This document shows positions 8,049 to 16,642 of a stretch of 64,000 bases of DNA, piece after piece (position 1 is the stretch's first letter; each line of letters starts with the position of its first letter). The DNA is from an uncultured bacterium (GTDB lineage Bacteria > Cyanobacteriota > Vampirovibrionia > Gastranaerophilales > Gastranaerophilaceae). The notes under the pieces are model-generated. The model worked only from the letters and a program-made list of their open reading frames with translations. It had not been told where the DNA came from and searched no databases. A program made the translations under genes and the position numbers. The DNA lies in assembly GCA_949035555.1 (NCBI GenBank), contig CAROLD010000006.1:1-64000 (forward strand), read 5' to 3'.

Positions 8049-9437
8049 ATGATTAAATTCGATTACAGAAATGCTGATACAATGGTTGTTGGCTCAGCGG
8101 ACGGACTTAATATGTCTGACGAATTTGCCGCTTATAAAGACAGAATTGCGGAAATTATTACTGACTTAAATAAACGAAAAGATAAGCCCGGACAATGGCT
8201 TCAATGGATGAATTTAGGGTACAGTGAAGAAACTGCCTGGTATGTAAAAGAATATGCCGCACTTGTTGAAGGTCGATTTGATAATATTCTTGTGCTTGGT
8301 ATAGGTGGATCTGCTCTTGGAGGAATTGCTGTTACTGAGGCTTTACTCAAACCTTATTGGAATTTATTAACAAAAGAGCAGCGCGGCAATATGCCTAGAA
8401 TTTTCTTTTTGGATAATATAGACCCTGATACTATGACCGGACTTTTTGAAATGCTTGATTTAAAGAAAACTCTGGTTAATGTCATTACCAAATCCGGTGA
8501 TACTGCTGAAACTATGTCACAATTTATGATTGTAAAAGATAGATTGGAAAAAGAACTTGGCGATGATTATCGAAAGAATATTGTTGCTACAACCGATAAA
8601 AAAACAGGTATTTTAAGACAAATTGCCGAGCAGGAAGGTTATAAAACCTTTGTTGTGCCGGATGATGTCGGAGGAAGGTTTTCTGTATTTTCTGCTGTCG
8701 GACTTTTACCGTTTGCTCTTGTCGGTATTGATATAGATGAAATCATGAGCGGTATAAAAGATATGGATTTAGCTCTTAAAAATACAGATATTTATGAAAA
8801 TATTGCGGCGCAGAATGCATTAATTCATTATCTTATGGATACTAAATTAGGTAAAAATCTTTCTGTAATGATGCCTTATTCAAGCCGTTTGAGATATATT
8901 TCTGATTGGTACGCTCAATTATGGGCTGAATCACTTGGTAAAAGTGAAGATTTAAATGGAAATCATGTTCATGTAGGCTCTACTCCTATTAAAGCTCTGG
9001 GAGCAACTGATCAGCATTCACAAATTCAACTTTTTAATGAAGGTCCAAATAATAAAATTATTAATTTTATCCGCGTGGCTGAATTTGATAAAACCCTTGA
9101 AATTCCTAAAATATTTGAATATACAGGTATAGGATATTTAGGTGGCAAAACTATTAATAATTTGTTGAATGCTGAAGCTGATTCTACAAAAGTGTCTTTA
9201 TCTGACTATGCAAGACCAACAGTTACAATTACATTACCGAAGTTGGACGGATATAACCTTGCTCAGCTGTTATATATGCTTGAAGTGCAGACAGCTATTG
9301 CAGGAGAATTATATAATATAAATACTTTTGACCAACCGGGAGTTGAACAGGCAAAGAATTACACTTATGCACTGATGGGCAGAGTCGGATATGAGGATTC
9401 GGCAAAAATGCTTCAGGCAAGAGTTGCCGCAGTCTAG
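8049..9437 (+). CDS. pgi: Glucose-6-phosphate isomerase
   Basis: A 462-aa cytoplasmic enzyme converting glucose-6-phosphate and fructose-6-phosphate in glycolysis and gluconeogenesis. The first SIS domain has VLGIGGSALGG (about residue 80) and the phosphate-binding VITKSGDTAETM (about 145). The second half has VGGRFSVFSAVGLLP and later the conserved H in TDQHSQIQLFNEGP. A C-terminal QPGVEQAKNYTY segment carries the catalytic-lysine region. The length matches the short bacterial form. The next gene starts 8 nt after the stop, and trxB follows, so a three-gene unit pgi-9446-trxB is likely. Confidence 0.95.
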   Translation: MIKFDYRNADTMVVGSADGLNMSDEFAAYKDRIAEIITDLNKRKDKPGQWLQWMNLGYSEETAWYVKEYAALVEGRFDNILVLGIGGSALGGIAVTEALLKPYWNLLTKEQRGNMPRIFFLDNIDPDTMTGLFEMLDLKKTLVNVITKSGDTAETMSQFMIVKDRLEKELGDDYRKNIVATTDKKTGILRQIAEQEGYKTFVVPDDVGGRFSVFSAVGLLPFALVGIDIDEIMSGIKDMDLALKNTDIYENIAAQNALIHYLMDTKLGKNLSVMMPYSSRLRYISDWYAQLWAESLGKSEDLNGNHVHVGSTPIKALGATDQHSQIQLFNEGPNNKIINFIRVAEFDKTLEIPKIFEYTGIGYLGGKTINNLLNAEADSTKVSLSDYARPTVTITLPKLDGYNLAQLLYMLEVQTAIAGELYNINTFDQPGVEQAKNYTYALMGRVGYEDSAKMLQARVAAV

Positions 9438-9445
9438 GTTTGCTT

Positions 9446-9934
9446 ATGATTAAAAATTTAATTATACTACTATTTTTAATAATTGGTATCTTCGGAATAA
9501 ATAAATTGTCAGCTCAGGTACTTACGGGAAGTGTTTCTGCCGTACCGCAAAGCTTTTACGGCACTTGGCGGGTTTCATCAAAACTTGTAGACACAGATTC
9601 TCCGTTAATATTTAAAGAAAATAATGTGGATTTGTGGAACTTATCGCGCCTTGGTGACGTCATAACATTAAGTAACCCGTTTAACGGGGCCAAGGCTGAT
9701 ATTACGATTGACAGCGTGAGTGAGGGTACAGTTATATTTACTAAAAGCGGGAAATATGGCAATAAAAATTTAACTGATGTTGTTGAAATTAAACTGAGTG
9801 AAGATACTTTTGCAGGAACTGATACAATTAAGTTAGATACTTATTCTGATGTTAATGGTAAAATTATAAAAACAGAAACGGCAAAATACTCTGTAAAAGG
9901 AGAAAAAATTGCCGGAAGCTATAATCTAGAGTAG
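9446..9934 (+). CDS. Secreted small beta-rich protein, unknown
   Basis: A 162-aa protein. It has a clear signal peptide (MIKNLIILLFLIIGIFGINKLSAQ), then a mature domain of about 135 residues with an early FYGTWRVSSKLVD and alternating beta-strand pattern. This FxGTWxV start is reminiscent of lipocalin-like or DUF-type beta barrels, but I cannot assign a family. I prefer the ATG at 9446 over a TTG two codons upstream, because AGG at 9436-9438 is well placed for it. It lies between pgi and trxB with short gaps on both sides and is probably co-transcribed with them. Confidence 0.6.
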   Translation: MIKNLIILLFLIIGIFGINKLSAQVLTGSVSAVPQSFYGTWRVSSKLVDTDSPLIFKENNVDLWNLSRLGDVITLSNPFNGAKADITIDSVSEGTVIFTKSGKYGNKNLTDVVEIKLSEDTFAGTDTIKLDTYSDVNGKIIKTETAKYSVKGEKIAGSYNLE

Positions 9935-9954
9935 AAAATTGAGGATATAAAATT

Positions 9955-10893
9955 ATGCAAAGTTATGAATTTGACACACTCATCTGGGGCGGCGGACCGG
10001 CTGGACTTTCTGCCGGCATGTATGCATCCCGCGGGGCAGTTTCAACAGCAATTATTGATATTAGTATGTTTGGCGGACAACCTTCAAATTACTTAGAATT
10101 AGAAAATTATCCGGGATTTGCAAGAGTTGGCGGATATGATTTGATGGAAAAATTTGAAGAGCATGCTGACATGTTTGGAGTTCAAAAGTTCCCTATGCAA
10201 GAAATAGTATCTGTTGATTTAGTCTCTAATCCTAAGGTAATTGTAACAAAAGATGGTGAATTTAGAGCAAAGACAGTTATTATTGCAACCGGAGCAAAAC
10301 CGATGAAGCTAGGTGTTAAAGGGGAAACAGAATTCCTTGGACGTGGTGTCAGCTATTGTGCAATCTGCGATGCCGCTTTTTATAAAGATAAAGTTGTTGC
10401 AGTTGTGGGCGGTGGTAATTCTGCTGTTGAAGAAGCTATGTATCTAACTAAATTCGCATCAAAAGTTTATTTAATCCACAGAAGAGATGAACTGCGTGCT
10501 GATAAAATTGTTCAGGAAAGAGCATTTAAAAATGATAAGCTTGAATTTGTCTGGAACTCTGTAGTTGCAGAGATAAAAGGTGAAGACTTAGTAAATACTT
10601 TAGTCATAAAGAATACTAAAACTGATGAACTTTCTGAACTAAATATTAATGGTGTATTCCCTTATATAGGGATTAATCCTAATGTTGACCAGATAACAGG
10701 TCAACTTGAGCAAGATAAAGCCGGCTTTATTATTACGGACGAAACAATGAAAACATCTGTTGATGGAGTTTACGCGGCAGGTGATGTCCGTCAGACTCCG
10801 TTAAGACAGGTTATCACAGCGGCGGCAGATGGCGCTGTTGCGGCTGTATATGCTGTTAAATATATTGAAGCATTGAAAGAAGTTACTGTATAA
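9955..10893 (+). CDS. trxB: Thioredoxin reductase
   Basis: A 312-aa FAD/NADPH enzyme that reduces thioredoxin in the cytoplasm. It shows the FAD-binding GGGPAGLSAG (residues 12-21), the redox-active C-A-I-C-D motif (around 133-138), the NADPH-binding VVGGGNSAVEEA (around 152) followed by HRRDELRA, and the C-terminal FAD segment VYAAGDVRQTPLRQ. Length is typical. It is last in a compact unit behind pgi and the secreted protein at 9446. With two redox proteins at 2860 and here, the window covers parts of a standard thiol-reduction system. Confidence 0.95.
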   Translation: MQSYEFDTLIWGGGPAGLSAGMYASRGAVSTAIIDISMFGGQPSNYLELENYPGFARVGGYDLMEKFEEHADMFGVQKFPMQEIVSVDLVSNPKVIVTKDGEFRAKTVIIATGAKPMKLGVKGETEFLGRGVSYCAICDAAFYKDKVVAVVGGGNSAVEEAMYLTKFASKVYLIHRRDELRADKIVQERAFKNDKLEFVWNSVVAEIKGEDLVNTLVIKNTKTDELSELNINGVFPYIGINPNVDQITGQLEQDKAGFIITDETMKTSVDGVYAAGDVRQTPLRQVITAAADGAVAAVYAVKYIEALKEVTV

Positions 10894-11010
10894 TATAAAG
10901 AACATATTAATATTAGCGTTTTCATATAAAGATTATGTAAGGAAATCCGATTTTATATTAATTTTACTTTATAATAATAATGTAAAGACAAATATATGGA
11001 GATGAAAAAC

Positions 11011-11295
11011 ATGCAATCATTAAATGAAATTCTTTCTGAATTAGAAAATGCTGATAATACAACAAAAAATAAAATCGAAAATGAATTGGTAAGTATTGGT
11101 GAAACAGTTCTTCCTCAATTAGTTGACCAGTTACAAGTTGTAAGAGGTATTAAAAGAGGTGTTGTTGCTATGACTCTTATTCGTTTAGGTGATGCCTCTG
11201 TTAAATATTTAGAAAAAGCCGCACACGATAATAAAGAATTTGAATGGGTTGCTGAATATTTAATCAGAGAAATTAAAGGCTCTGTTGCAGCATAA
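11011..11295 (+). CDS. Small HEAT-like helical protein
   Basis: A 94-aa all-helical protein of unknown role. The sequence (LVSIGETVLPQLVDQLQ, then AMTLIRLGDASVKYLEKA) has the spacing of one or two HEAT/Armadillo-type repeats, which usually form protein-binding solenoids. I choose the ATG at 11011 because GGAG at 10998-11001 is 9 nt upstream. An in-frame ATG at 10996 overlaps that ribosome binding site. A TATAAT at 10970-10975 may be its -10 box. It is a single gene closed by the hairpin at 11315. Confidence 0.6.
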   Translation: MQSLNEILSELENADNTTKNKIENELVSIGETVLPQLVDQLQVVRGIKRGVVAMTLIRLGDASVKYLEKAAHDNKEFEWVAEYLIREIKGSVAA

Positions 11296-11314
11296 AAAAA
11301 TAACTTTATAGTAG

Positions 11315-11346
11315 AAAGATCGGTAAGTTCAGCCGATCTTTTTTTA
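11315..11346 (+). terminator. Rho-independent terminator
   Basis: AAAGATCGG at 11315-11323 pairs with CCGATCTTT at 11333-11341 and is followed by TTTTT. The -10 box of the next gene begins only a few nt further on. Confidence 0.8.
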
Positions 11347-11361
11347 TGCTAGAATAATTTT
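11347..11361 (+). promoter_or_regulatory. Extended -10 promoter of the patatin gene, leaderless
   Basis: TGC-TAGAAT (TGn extended -10, with the hexamer at 11350-11355) ends 6 nt before the ATG at 11362. There is no Shine-Dalgarno sequence and the preceding terminator leaves no room for a leader. Confidence 0.55.
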
Positions 11362-12564
11362 ATGAGAGAGCATAATGATTTAAAATATACATGTTTGTTC
11401 GGCGGAGGTGCAATCCGCGGTGCGGCGCATGCCGGTGTAATAAAAGCTCTCGATGAATTAGGTATTAAAATAGATACTCTTGGAGGTTCTTCTGTTGGCT
11501 CAATGGTTGCAGCATTGTATGCCGTTGGCTATAGCGCGGATGAACTTGCGGAAGTTTTTTTATCTGTTAATTTTGAGCTGTTTAGAGATATATCCTTAGG
11601 ATTTACGCAAAAATTTGCATTGAGTAAAGGGGAAGTTTTTCTGGAATGGATCAGAGATTTAATTGAACGAAAGTATTACGGGGAAGCTTATTTAAAAGGG
11701 CAATGCAAAAGAGTAACGTTTGCGGATATAAAAAGAAATTTAATTATAATTACAACTAACATGAAGGATTTTTCCTGCCGTGAATTTTCGACTTTTGAAA
11801 CTCCTGATTTTGAAATTGCTATGGCGGTAAGAATATCATGCTGTATGCCCGGATTGATGCGCTCTGTAACCTTAAACGATGAACTTCTGGTTGATGGAGA
11901 TTTGATGAAAGGTAAGCCAATGTGGCTTTTGTCAAAAAATATCTCCAATTCTATGGATAGAATTCTAGAAATTCGATTAGAAGGAAGTTTTTCAGGTACA
12001 GACCAGAAACCACTTGATTACATTAATGGTATGTACACCTGCATGACATCAACTGAAACTTCGTTTATTAAAAGTCTTTATGGTCATCGTGACAGATATG
12101 ATTACCTTGTTATAGACACCGGAAATGTCGTGGTTGTAGATTTCAACTATCCGCTTGATAAAAGGCAGGCTATTATTGATAATGGCTATTCTCAGGCTAT
12201 CGAATATTTTAAGAATTATCTTCCGGAAAAGAAACAAAAATTAATTGATATTTATTTGAAAATTCTTGATGAGTTGAGAAGAGTACAAGGTTTTATGCTT
12301 ATGAGAAAGTATCCGGCGGCTAAAAATTGCATGACGGAATTATTTATATATATTGTTACAGTCAAGGAGCTGATTGATCCTGTAATTCTTGATGGTGTAA
12401 CAGCTTTTCAAAAATTATTGTCATCAAATGTTAAAACCGGGCTTTTGGGTCGCTCTAAATGTATTGAACTAAATACAGTATCTGGTGTTCTTGTCAATTT
12501 AATTTCGGATATCACAATAAAAATAGATGCTATGGAAAGCTATGTAAATAAATTTATTGTTTGA
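11362..12564 (+). CDS. Patatin-like phospholipase
   Basis: A 400-aa serine lipid acyl hydrolase. The N-terminal domain has the oxyanion-hole glycine run ([14 protein letters not shown], from residue 13), the nucleophile elbow G-S-S-V-G with Ser44, and the catalytic Asp in L-V-D-G-D-L-M near residue 175, i.e. the full Ser-Asp dyad. The C-terminal 130 residues are helical and show no family I know. There is no signal peptide, so it is probably cytosolic or peripherally attached to the membrane. The gene stands alone and is probably leaderless. Confidence 0.85.
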   Translation: MREHNDLKYTCLFGGGAIRGAAHAGVIKALDELGIKIDTLGGSSVGSMVAALYAVGYSADELAEVFLSVNFELFRDISLGFTQKFALSKGEVFLEWIRDLIERKYYGEAYLKGQCKRVTFADIKRNLIIITTNMKDFSCREFSTFETPDFEIAMAVRISCCMPGLMRSVTLNDELLVDGDLMKGKPMWLLSKNISNSMDRILEIRLEGSFSGTDQKPLDYINGMYTCMTSTETSFIKSLYGHRDRYDYLVIDTGNVVVVDFNYPLDKRQAIIDNGYSQAIEYFKNYLPEKKQKLIDIYLKILDELRRVQGFMLMRKYPAAKNCMTELFIYIVTVKELIDPVILDGVTAFQKLLSSNVKTGLLGRSKCIELNTVSGVLVNLISDITIKIDAMESYVNKFIV

Positions 12565-12617
12565 CAATGAATTTTGTTTATTATAATATTTATATATAGC
12601 CGAACGGTTCAATACAT

Positions 12618-12704
12618 GCTCCAGTGGCGGAATCGGTAGACGCGTTGGACTTAAAATCCAATTGGGCGTATAACCCAGTGCCAGTTCAAGTCTGGCCTGG
12701 AGCA
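12618..12704 (+). tRNA. tRNA-Leu (anticodon TAA)
   Basis: Cloverleaf with acceptor GCTCCAG/CTGGAGC, discriminator A, anticodon stem TTGGA/TCCAA with anticodon TAA, a long variable arm typical of class II tRNAs, and a GTTCAAGTC-type T loop. The 3' CCA is not encoded. Confidence 0.95.
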
Positions 12705-12710
12705 AACTTA

Positions 12711-12738
12711 AAAAGAGACTCATTTGAGTCTCTTTTAT
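12711..12738 (+). terminator. Terminator after tRNA-Leu
   Basis: AAAAGAGACTCA at 12711-12722 pairs with TGAGTCTCTTTT at 12725-12736. Confidence 0.75.
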
Positions 12739-12745
12739 TATATTC

Positions 12746-12779
12746 AACTAAAAAGACTGCATTTGCAGTCTTTTTAGTT
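12746..12779 (-). terminator. Bidirectional terminator after the gene at 12785-14464
   Basis: AACTAAAAAGACTGCA at 12746-12761 pairs perfectly with 12764-12779 around a 2-nt loop. A-rich and T-rich arms allow use from either strand. It lies 5 nt past the stop of the minus-strand gene. Confidence 0.7.
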
Positions 12780-12784
12780 ATATC

Positions 12785-14464
12785 TTATTTGTTTAACATT
12801 TTCATTCCGGTGAAGTTTTTCTGGTTAAGAAATTCTATATTTTCAGGAGCTAGCATATTATCTTTAGGTTGAACATTTGAAGCCTGTTTTTCTTTAGCAT
12901 CAAGCGCAGCTTTTCTGGCTTCTCTTCTATTTGTCAGGTAGATATTCAGTTTCGGAATTCCTCGTCCCAGAACAATGCCTGAATATGCATAGCCGACTAT
13001 TTGAGCAATAGTTAATATTCCAAGTTTTTTCTTAGTCGCGCTGTCTGCAAGTTTAACCATTTCACTGTAGTTTAAAGCTTTGCCGTCTTTGAATACTTTT
13101 TTGCCTAGTGCTGAGTGGAGAACTTCATCTCTAGTTTTAAGACCTGATTTTGTAATCCAATTCATTACACCTTTGCCTTCTCGTTTAATAAGTGAAGGAT
13201 CCAGTCCTTGTGCTACAAGTTTTTGTACAAAGTTTCCTAGAATCAGCCAGTTTGCAAATCCAAGAGTATCTTTAATTGAGCATTCAGCAAGTTCGTTATT
13301 GTTTCTTGATGATAAAAATCTTGACATAATTGTGATACCGTAGATAAATTTAAATTGCTTAATGGTTGGTGAAAAACCTTTAAACTGCAAGTCTTTAATA
13401 AGGTTTTTAGGATTTCCAATTGTTGCAAGAACTCCGGCACCAAATAATCCTGCTACAAGTGATTTTCTAAACTTAAATCCTGCCGAATCATCCTTTTTGC
13501 CGCCGCCTACAAAGCTATCACTGCCTGTTTTCTTTTTAGTCAGGTACATATTCAAAGGCTGAGCAGACATACCAACTGCAGAAGCAATACCTATACCAAT
13601 TAATGAACGTTTAATGTTCATAGATTTTAAGGATTTAAGGAATGCATTTTCTGCAATGTCTTTAGAATTCAGAAAAGCTTCTTTAACTTTTTCTTTAGAA
13701 AAAACCTTACCTAATTTATAAGTATTTTCAATAATATAATCAACACTGTATCTGGAAGTATGAGCTTTTTGTCCTTCATCAGCTATGATTCTTATATTAT
13801 TTTCAACTCCGTAAGAAGAAACAAGTCTGTTTTTTGCATTAGTAAGACTTTCTTTACTGATTTTTCCGCTATTGGAACGTATTTCCTTTTCCAATATGTT
13901 CGCAGTTTCTTCAATATCTTCAGGTGTAAATTTGTTACCCCATTTGCCATCAACAAGAACCTCATATCTGTTTAATGATTCTGTCAGCCATTCTCTTAGA
14001 GGGTTTGCAGAAGGGGTATTTGCAGCGGCTTTAAGTCTTGCATCCCAAATTTTACCCTGCATTTCAAGAGTTTCAGAATCAGCAAATATATGGTTAGCTT
14101 TCACACCGTCTTTTAGCTGGTACATTCCATTAATACCAGCGGCGAGAGCTGCACCTGCAAGAGCTCCGTAAGCGCCGACAAGTGAATGGTTGGTTGTGCC
14201 CATGCCTTCACGTCTCATTGTTTCTACGCCGGCATCAGAACCTCGGCTAAAATCTGTTAATGTTCTTGGTAGAACCATACAAAACAAGTCAACAGCAACG
14301 GCACCCCATGCCTGATTTGTATCTAAAAATCTTAATACTTCAGCAGGTCCGCCTGTAAATGTTGGTGCTGATGGAGTATTTTGTTTTGCTGTGAATCCTT
14401 TAAAATCGTTTCTTTTTTGAATTTGTGCTATATTTGAGGTTTTAAAATTTTGTTCTACTTTCAT
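12785..14464 (-). CDS. Large protein with hydrophobic segments and F-T-G motifs, paralogue of 14497-16200
   Basis: A 559-aa protein of unknown function. The N-terminus carries repeated short aromatic-glycine motifs (DFKGF at about 21, TFTGG at about 36), and there is another near the C-terminus (NFTGM). A shared block, then WGAVAVDLFCMVLPRTLTDF, then GVETMRREG, matches a similar block in the next gene upstream. Several hydrophobic helices follow (about 90-115, 285-305, 330-350, and 475-500). A long helical polar region lies between them. The hydrophobic stretches suggest membrane association. The pair is adjacent on the same strand with a 32-nt gap and probably forms an operon. I know such F-T-G-tagged proteins only as a recurrent, uncharacterised feature of this lineage. 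Confidence 0.6.
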   Translation of the reverse strand: MKVEQNFKTSNIAQIQKRNDFKGFTAKQNTPSAPTFTGGPAEVLRFLDTNQAWGAVAVDLFCMVLPRTLTDFSRGSDAGVETMRREGMGTTNHSLVGAYGALAGAALAAGINGMYQLKDGVKANHIFADSETLEMQGKIWDARLKAAANTPSANPLREWLTESLNRYEVLVDGKWGNKFTPEDIEETANILEKEIRSNSGKISKESLTNAKNRLVSSYGVENNIRIIADEGQKAHTSRYSVDYIIENTYKLGKVFSKEKVKEAFLNSKDIAENAFLKSLKSMNIKRSLIGIGIASAVGMSAQPLNMYLTKKKTGSDSFVGGGKKDDSAGFKFRKSLVAGLFGAGVLATIGNPKNLIKDLQFKGFSPTIKQFKFIYGITIMSRFLSSRNNNELAECSIKDTLGFANWLILGNFVQKLVAQGLDPSLIKREGKGVMNWITKSGLKTRDEVLHSALGKKVFKDGKALNYSEMVKLADSATKKKLGILTIAQIVGYAYSGIVLGRGIPKLNIYLTNRREARKAALDAKEKQASNVQPKDNMLAPENIEFLNQKNFTGMKMLNK

Positions 14465-14496
14465 TATTTATATTTTGCCTTTTTCTTTATTATATA

Positions 14497-16200
14497 CTAA
14501 CCAAAAAATGCCTTGAATGCCGGCGAATTATTTTTCATAAGTTTTTCCGAATAAATCGTCGAGGTCGTCGTGGAATTCGTTGTCGTTTGCGCCATCTGAT
14601 TCAATTTTTCTTTTTTGTTAGATTGGGTTCGTGTATATATCGGGATGAATACGCCCAGAGATAACAATGAGAATGCTAAGTTGCCTAATTGGCACATTGC
14701 TCTCATGTTTCTGGCTTTTGCGTGCAGTGCTTTATCTGCTATCGCACCCAGTTCATCTGTTGATTTCATTGAGGTATGTTTTGCCCAGTACCAGAATTTT
14801 TTGAAGATGTTTGCACCTTCTTCAGGATTTTTAAGTCTGTTAATCAGTTTTATTCCATCTTTATTATGCTTTTCAAGTAAAGTTGCAATGCCTTTTGCCG
14901 CATAATCGCCTAAGAAATAAAAACTTGAGAATGTTGCAATATCACGAATTGTGTTTTCTTTTAATTCGTTTGAGTCTTCTGCTGCTGCAAGTCTACTTGA
15001 GAATGTTGCGGCTGAAATAATTCTAGCCTGATCCATTGTAGGGAAAATGTTTTTGAACTGGAACATTTTTAAGCTTGGTCTGTCCATTAACATAGATAAA
15101 CCTGCAACACCTGCCATTAATGGGATAGCTACAAATTTTTCGGCAGTTAGTTTTTTCTTTTCTTCAGGGGTTAAAATTCTTTCCTTTTCATCGTTATAGA
15201 TAGGAGCGCCTTTTTTACCTGAAAGTTTATGTGTAATCCATCTGTTAATAGGTTGTGCCGCAATAGCAAGTGGAATAATTATTCCTAAACCTGCAACACT
15301 CTTCCAGTTAACAAGTTTTTTTGCTTTAGAGAAGTATTTTGACAAATCATCAGCATTTTTAATATGGTCACCTTCTTTAACAATACCGTGAAGAACTTCA
15401 CCAGTGCTGTCACAAAGATGTCTTAAATTGTTAGCGAAAAATTTATCTGAATTTTTGAATTTTATATTTTCAGCAATTCCTGATTTGTTTACAAGATATC
15501 TGTACATTTCTTCGGTGTAACCTTGCTCAGGATTAGAACTTACGATATTTTTTGCCATTTTTCTGATTGCGGCATCATATTCTTTGTCGTTTTCAAAAAT
15601 TTGTGCAAATTTTTTGTATCCGCCCTTATCAATATTACCATCTACGCCTTCAATATCATTAAGCATAGACTTGATTGTTCTATACATTCTGTCTTCGGTG
15701 CTCATACCTGTTGACTGAGTGTAATATTTTTGAATTTGATCTAAAGCATCACCGTTTGCCCAGCTTTTTGTCAGGTTTACTTTATTAAAAGCACCCATTA
15801 TTGGTTTATTCAAAAGTTTAGCCGCACCAATTACAATAAAACTAGGGATAATACAATTAATAAGTAATCCGGAAGATTCTCTTCGAAAGGCTTCAAAGCC
15901 TCCAATTAAATTTAGTTTTCTTCCTTCTTCAGGATTTCCGTTTTCATCAGTTTTCTTTGATCCGATAAATGTTTCAAAGAATGTTCTAGGTAATATAGCG
16001 GTTGCAAGGTCTAATACCGCAACATTATACATAGGATTTTCTTCACACTTCTGTATGCCTTTTACGCATTGTTGCATACCCTTTTTAGCAAGGTCTTGCA
16101 ACCCTGTGAAGTTTTGTTGCCCCATATTTTGTCTCAAGACAATTTTATTTGGGGTTATATTTTGACTTTTTACACTACCTAATTCAACTTTATTTATCAT
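14497..16200 (-). CDS. Paralogue of 12785-14464 with F-T-G motif and hydrophobic segments
   Basis: A 567-aa protein of unknown function. Residues near 28-32 read QNFTG, and the core block YNVAVLDLATAILPRTFFETF followed by GFEAFRRES parallels the downstream gene (A-V-D-L-F-C-M-V-L-P-R-T-L and TMRREG). So does a later block containing AAQPIN followed by F-x-F-K-x-x-x-P-T (AQPLN and FKGFSPT in the partner). Hydrophobic helices are seen near 110-130, 298-318, 355-375 and 505-525. The C-terminus is Thr/Ser-rich and ends PAFKAFFG. The pair arose by duplication and has diverged widely, keeping the L-P-R-T and R-R-E elements. Neither has a cleavable signal peptide. Confidence 0.6.
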   Translation of the reverse strand: MINKVELGSVKSQNITPNKIVLRQNMGQQNFTGLQDLAKKGMQQCVKGIQKCEENPMYNVAVLDLATAILPRTFFETFIGSKKTDENGNPEEGRKLNLIGGFEAFRRESSGLLINCIIPSFIVIGAAKLLNKPIMGAFNKVNLTKSWANGDALDQIQKYYTQSTGMSTEDRMYRTIKSMLNDIEGVDGNIDKGGYKKFAQIFENDKEYDAAIRKMAKNIVSSNPEQGYTEEMYRYLVNKSGIAENIKFKNSDKFFANNLRHLCDSTGEVLHGIVKEGDHIKNADDLSKYFSKAKKLVNWKSVAGLGIIIPLAIAAQPINRWITHKLSGKKGAPIYNDEKERILTPEEKKKLTAEKFVAIPLMAGVAGLSMLMDRPSLKMFQFKNIFPTMDQARIISAATFSSRLAAAEDSNELKENTIRDIATFSSFYFLGDYAAKGIATLLEKHNKDGIKLINRLKNPEEGANIFKKFWYWAKHTSMKSTDELGAIADKALHAKARNMRAMCQLGNLAFSLLSLGVFIPIYTRTQSNKKEKLNQMAQTTTNSTTTSTIYSEKLMKNNSPAFKAFFG

Positions 16201-16642
16201 AATTTAACTGTTTTTCTGCCGAATGTTCCTTCATTATAACCAAGACACATGTAATTGAAAAGTGGTCAAGATTAAAAATTGCCCTCTTTTGCACAAATGT
16301 AAAATTAATGTAAAGATGAATTTTGCCATAATTTTATAAAAATATAGTATTTTTAGAGTTTTTTTTGATAAAAACGTATAAAATACACTATTTTTTACAC
16401 GTTTTTTGCAAAATTTACCCAAATTTTGATAAAAATTTTTTGTAAATTTTTGTTAACTTTTGGATTATTAATACGCATTTAAGCCATAATTTAATAAGTT
16501 ATTGTATTGTATTTTATAACATGCCATTTATAGTGTGTTTTTGATTGATAAAAATACATAATTTATTGTATATCTTTTAAAATACTTTATTATATTATTA
16601 AATTGAAAGTATTCCTGACAATAAAAAAGAGAACTGACATAT
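16201..16642. other. AT-rich divergent intergenic region, no gene seen
   Basis: These 440 bp separate the divergent genes at 16200 (minus) and 16643 (plus). Very AT-rich, with many poly-T/poly-A runs. The only open frame (62 codons, 16234-16422 minus) has no ribosome binding site and a composition that suggests chance. Promoters for both flanking genes must lie here, but no hexamer pair stands out. I see no RNA gene. Confidence 0.5.

Noticed and set aside
12624..12872. Open frame across the tRNA-Leu
   Set aside because: It reads through a well-formed tRNA and two terminators and has no ribosome binding site. Chance frame.
13760..14171. Plus-strand frames opposite the paralogue pair
   Set aside because: These are antisense shadows of a well-supported gene; codon pattern and starts do not support them.
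16234..16422. Minus-strand frame in the large AT-rich gap
   Set aside because: No ribosome binding site, poly-A/T composition and no recognisable protein pattern.
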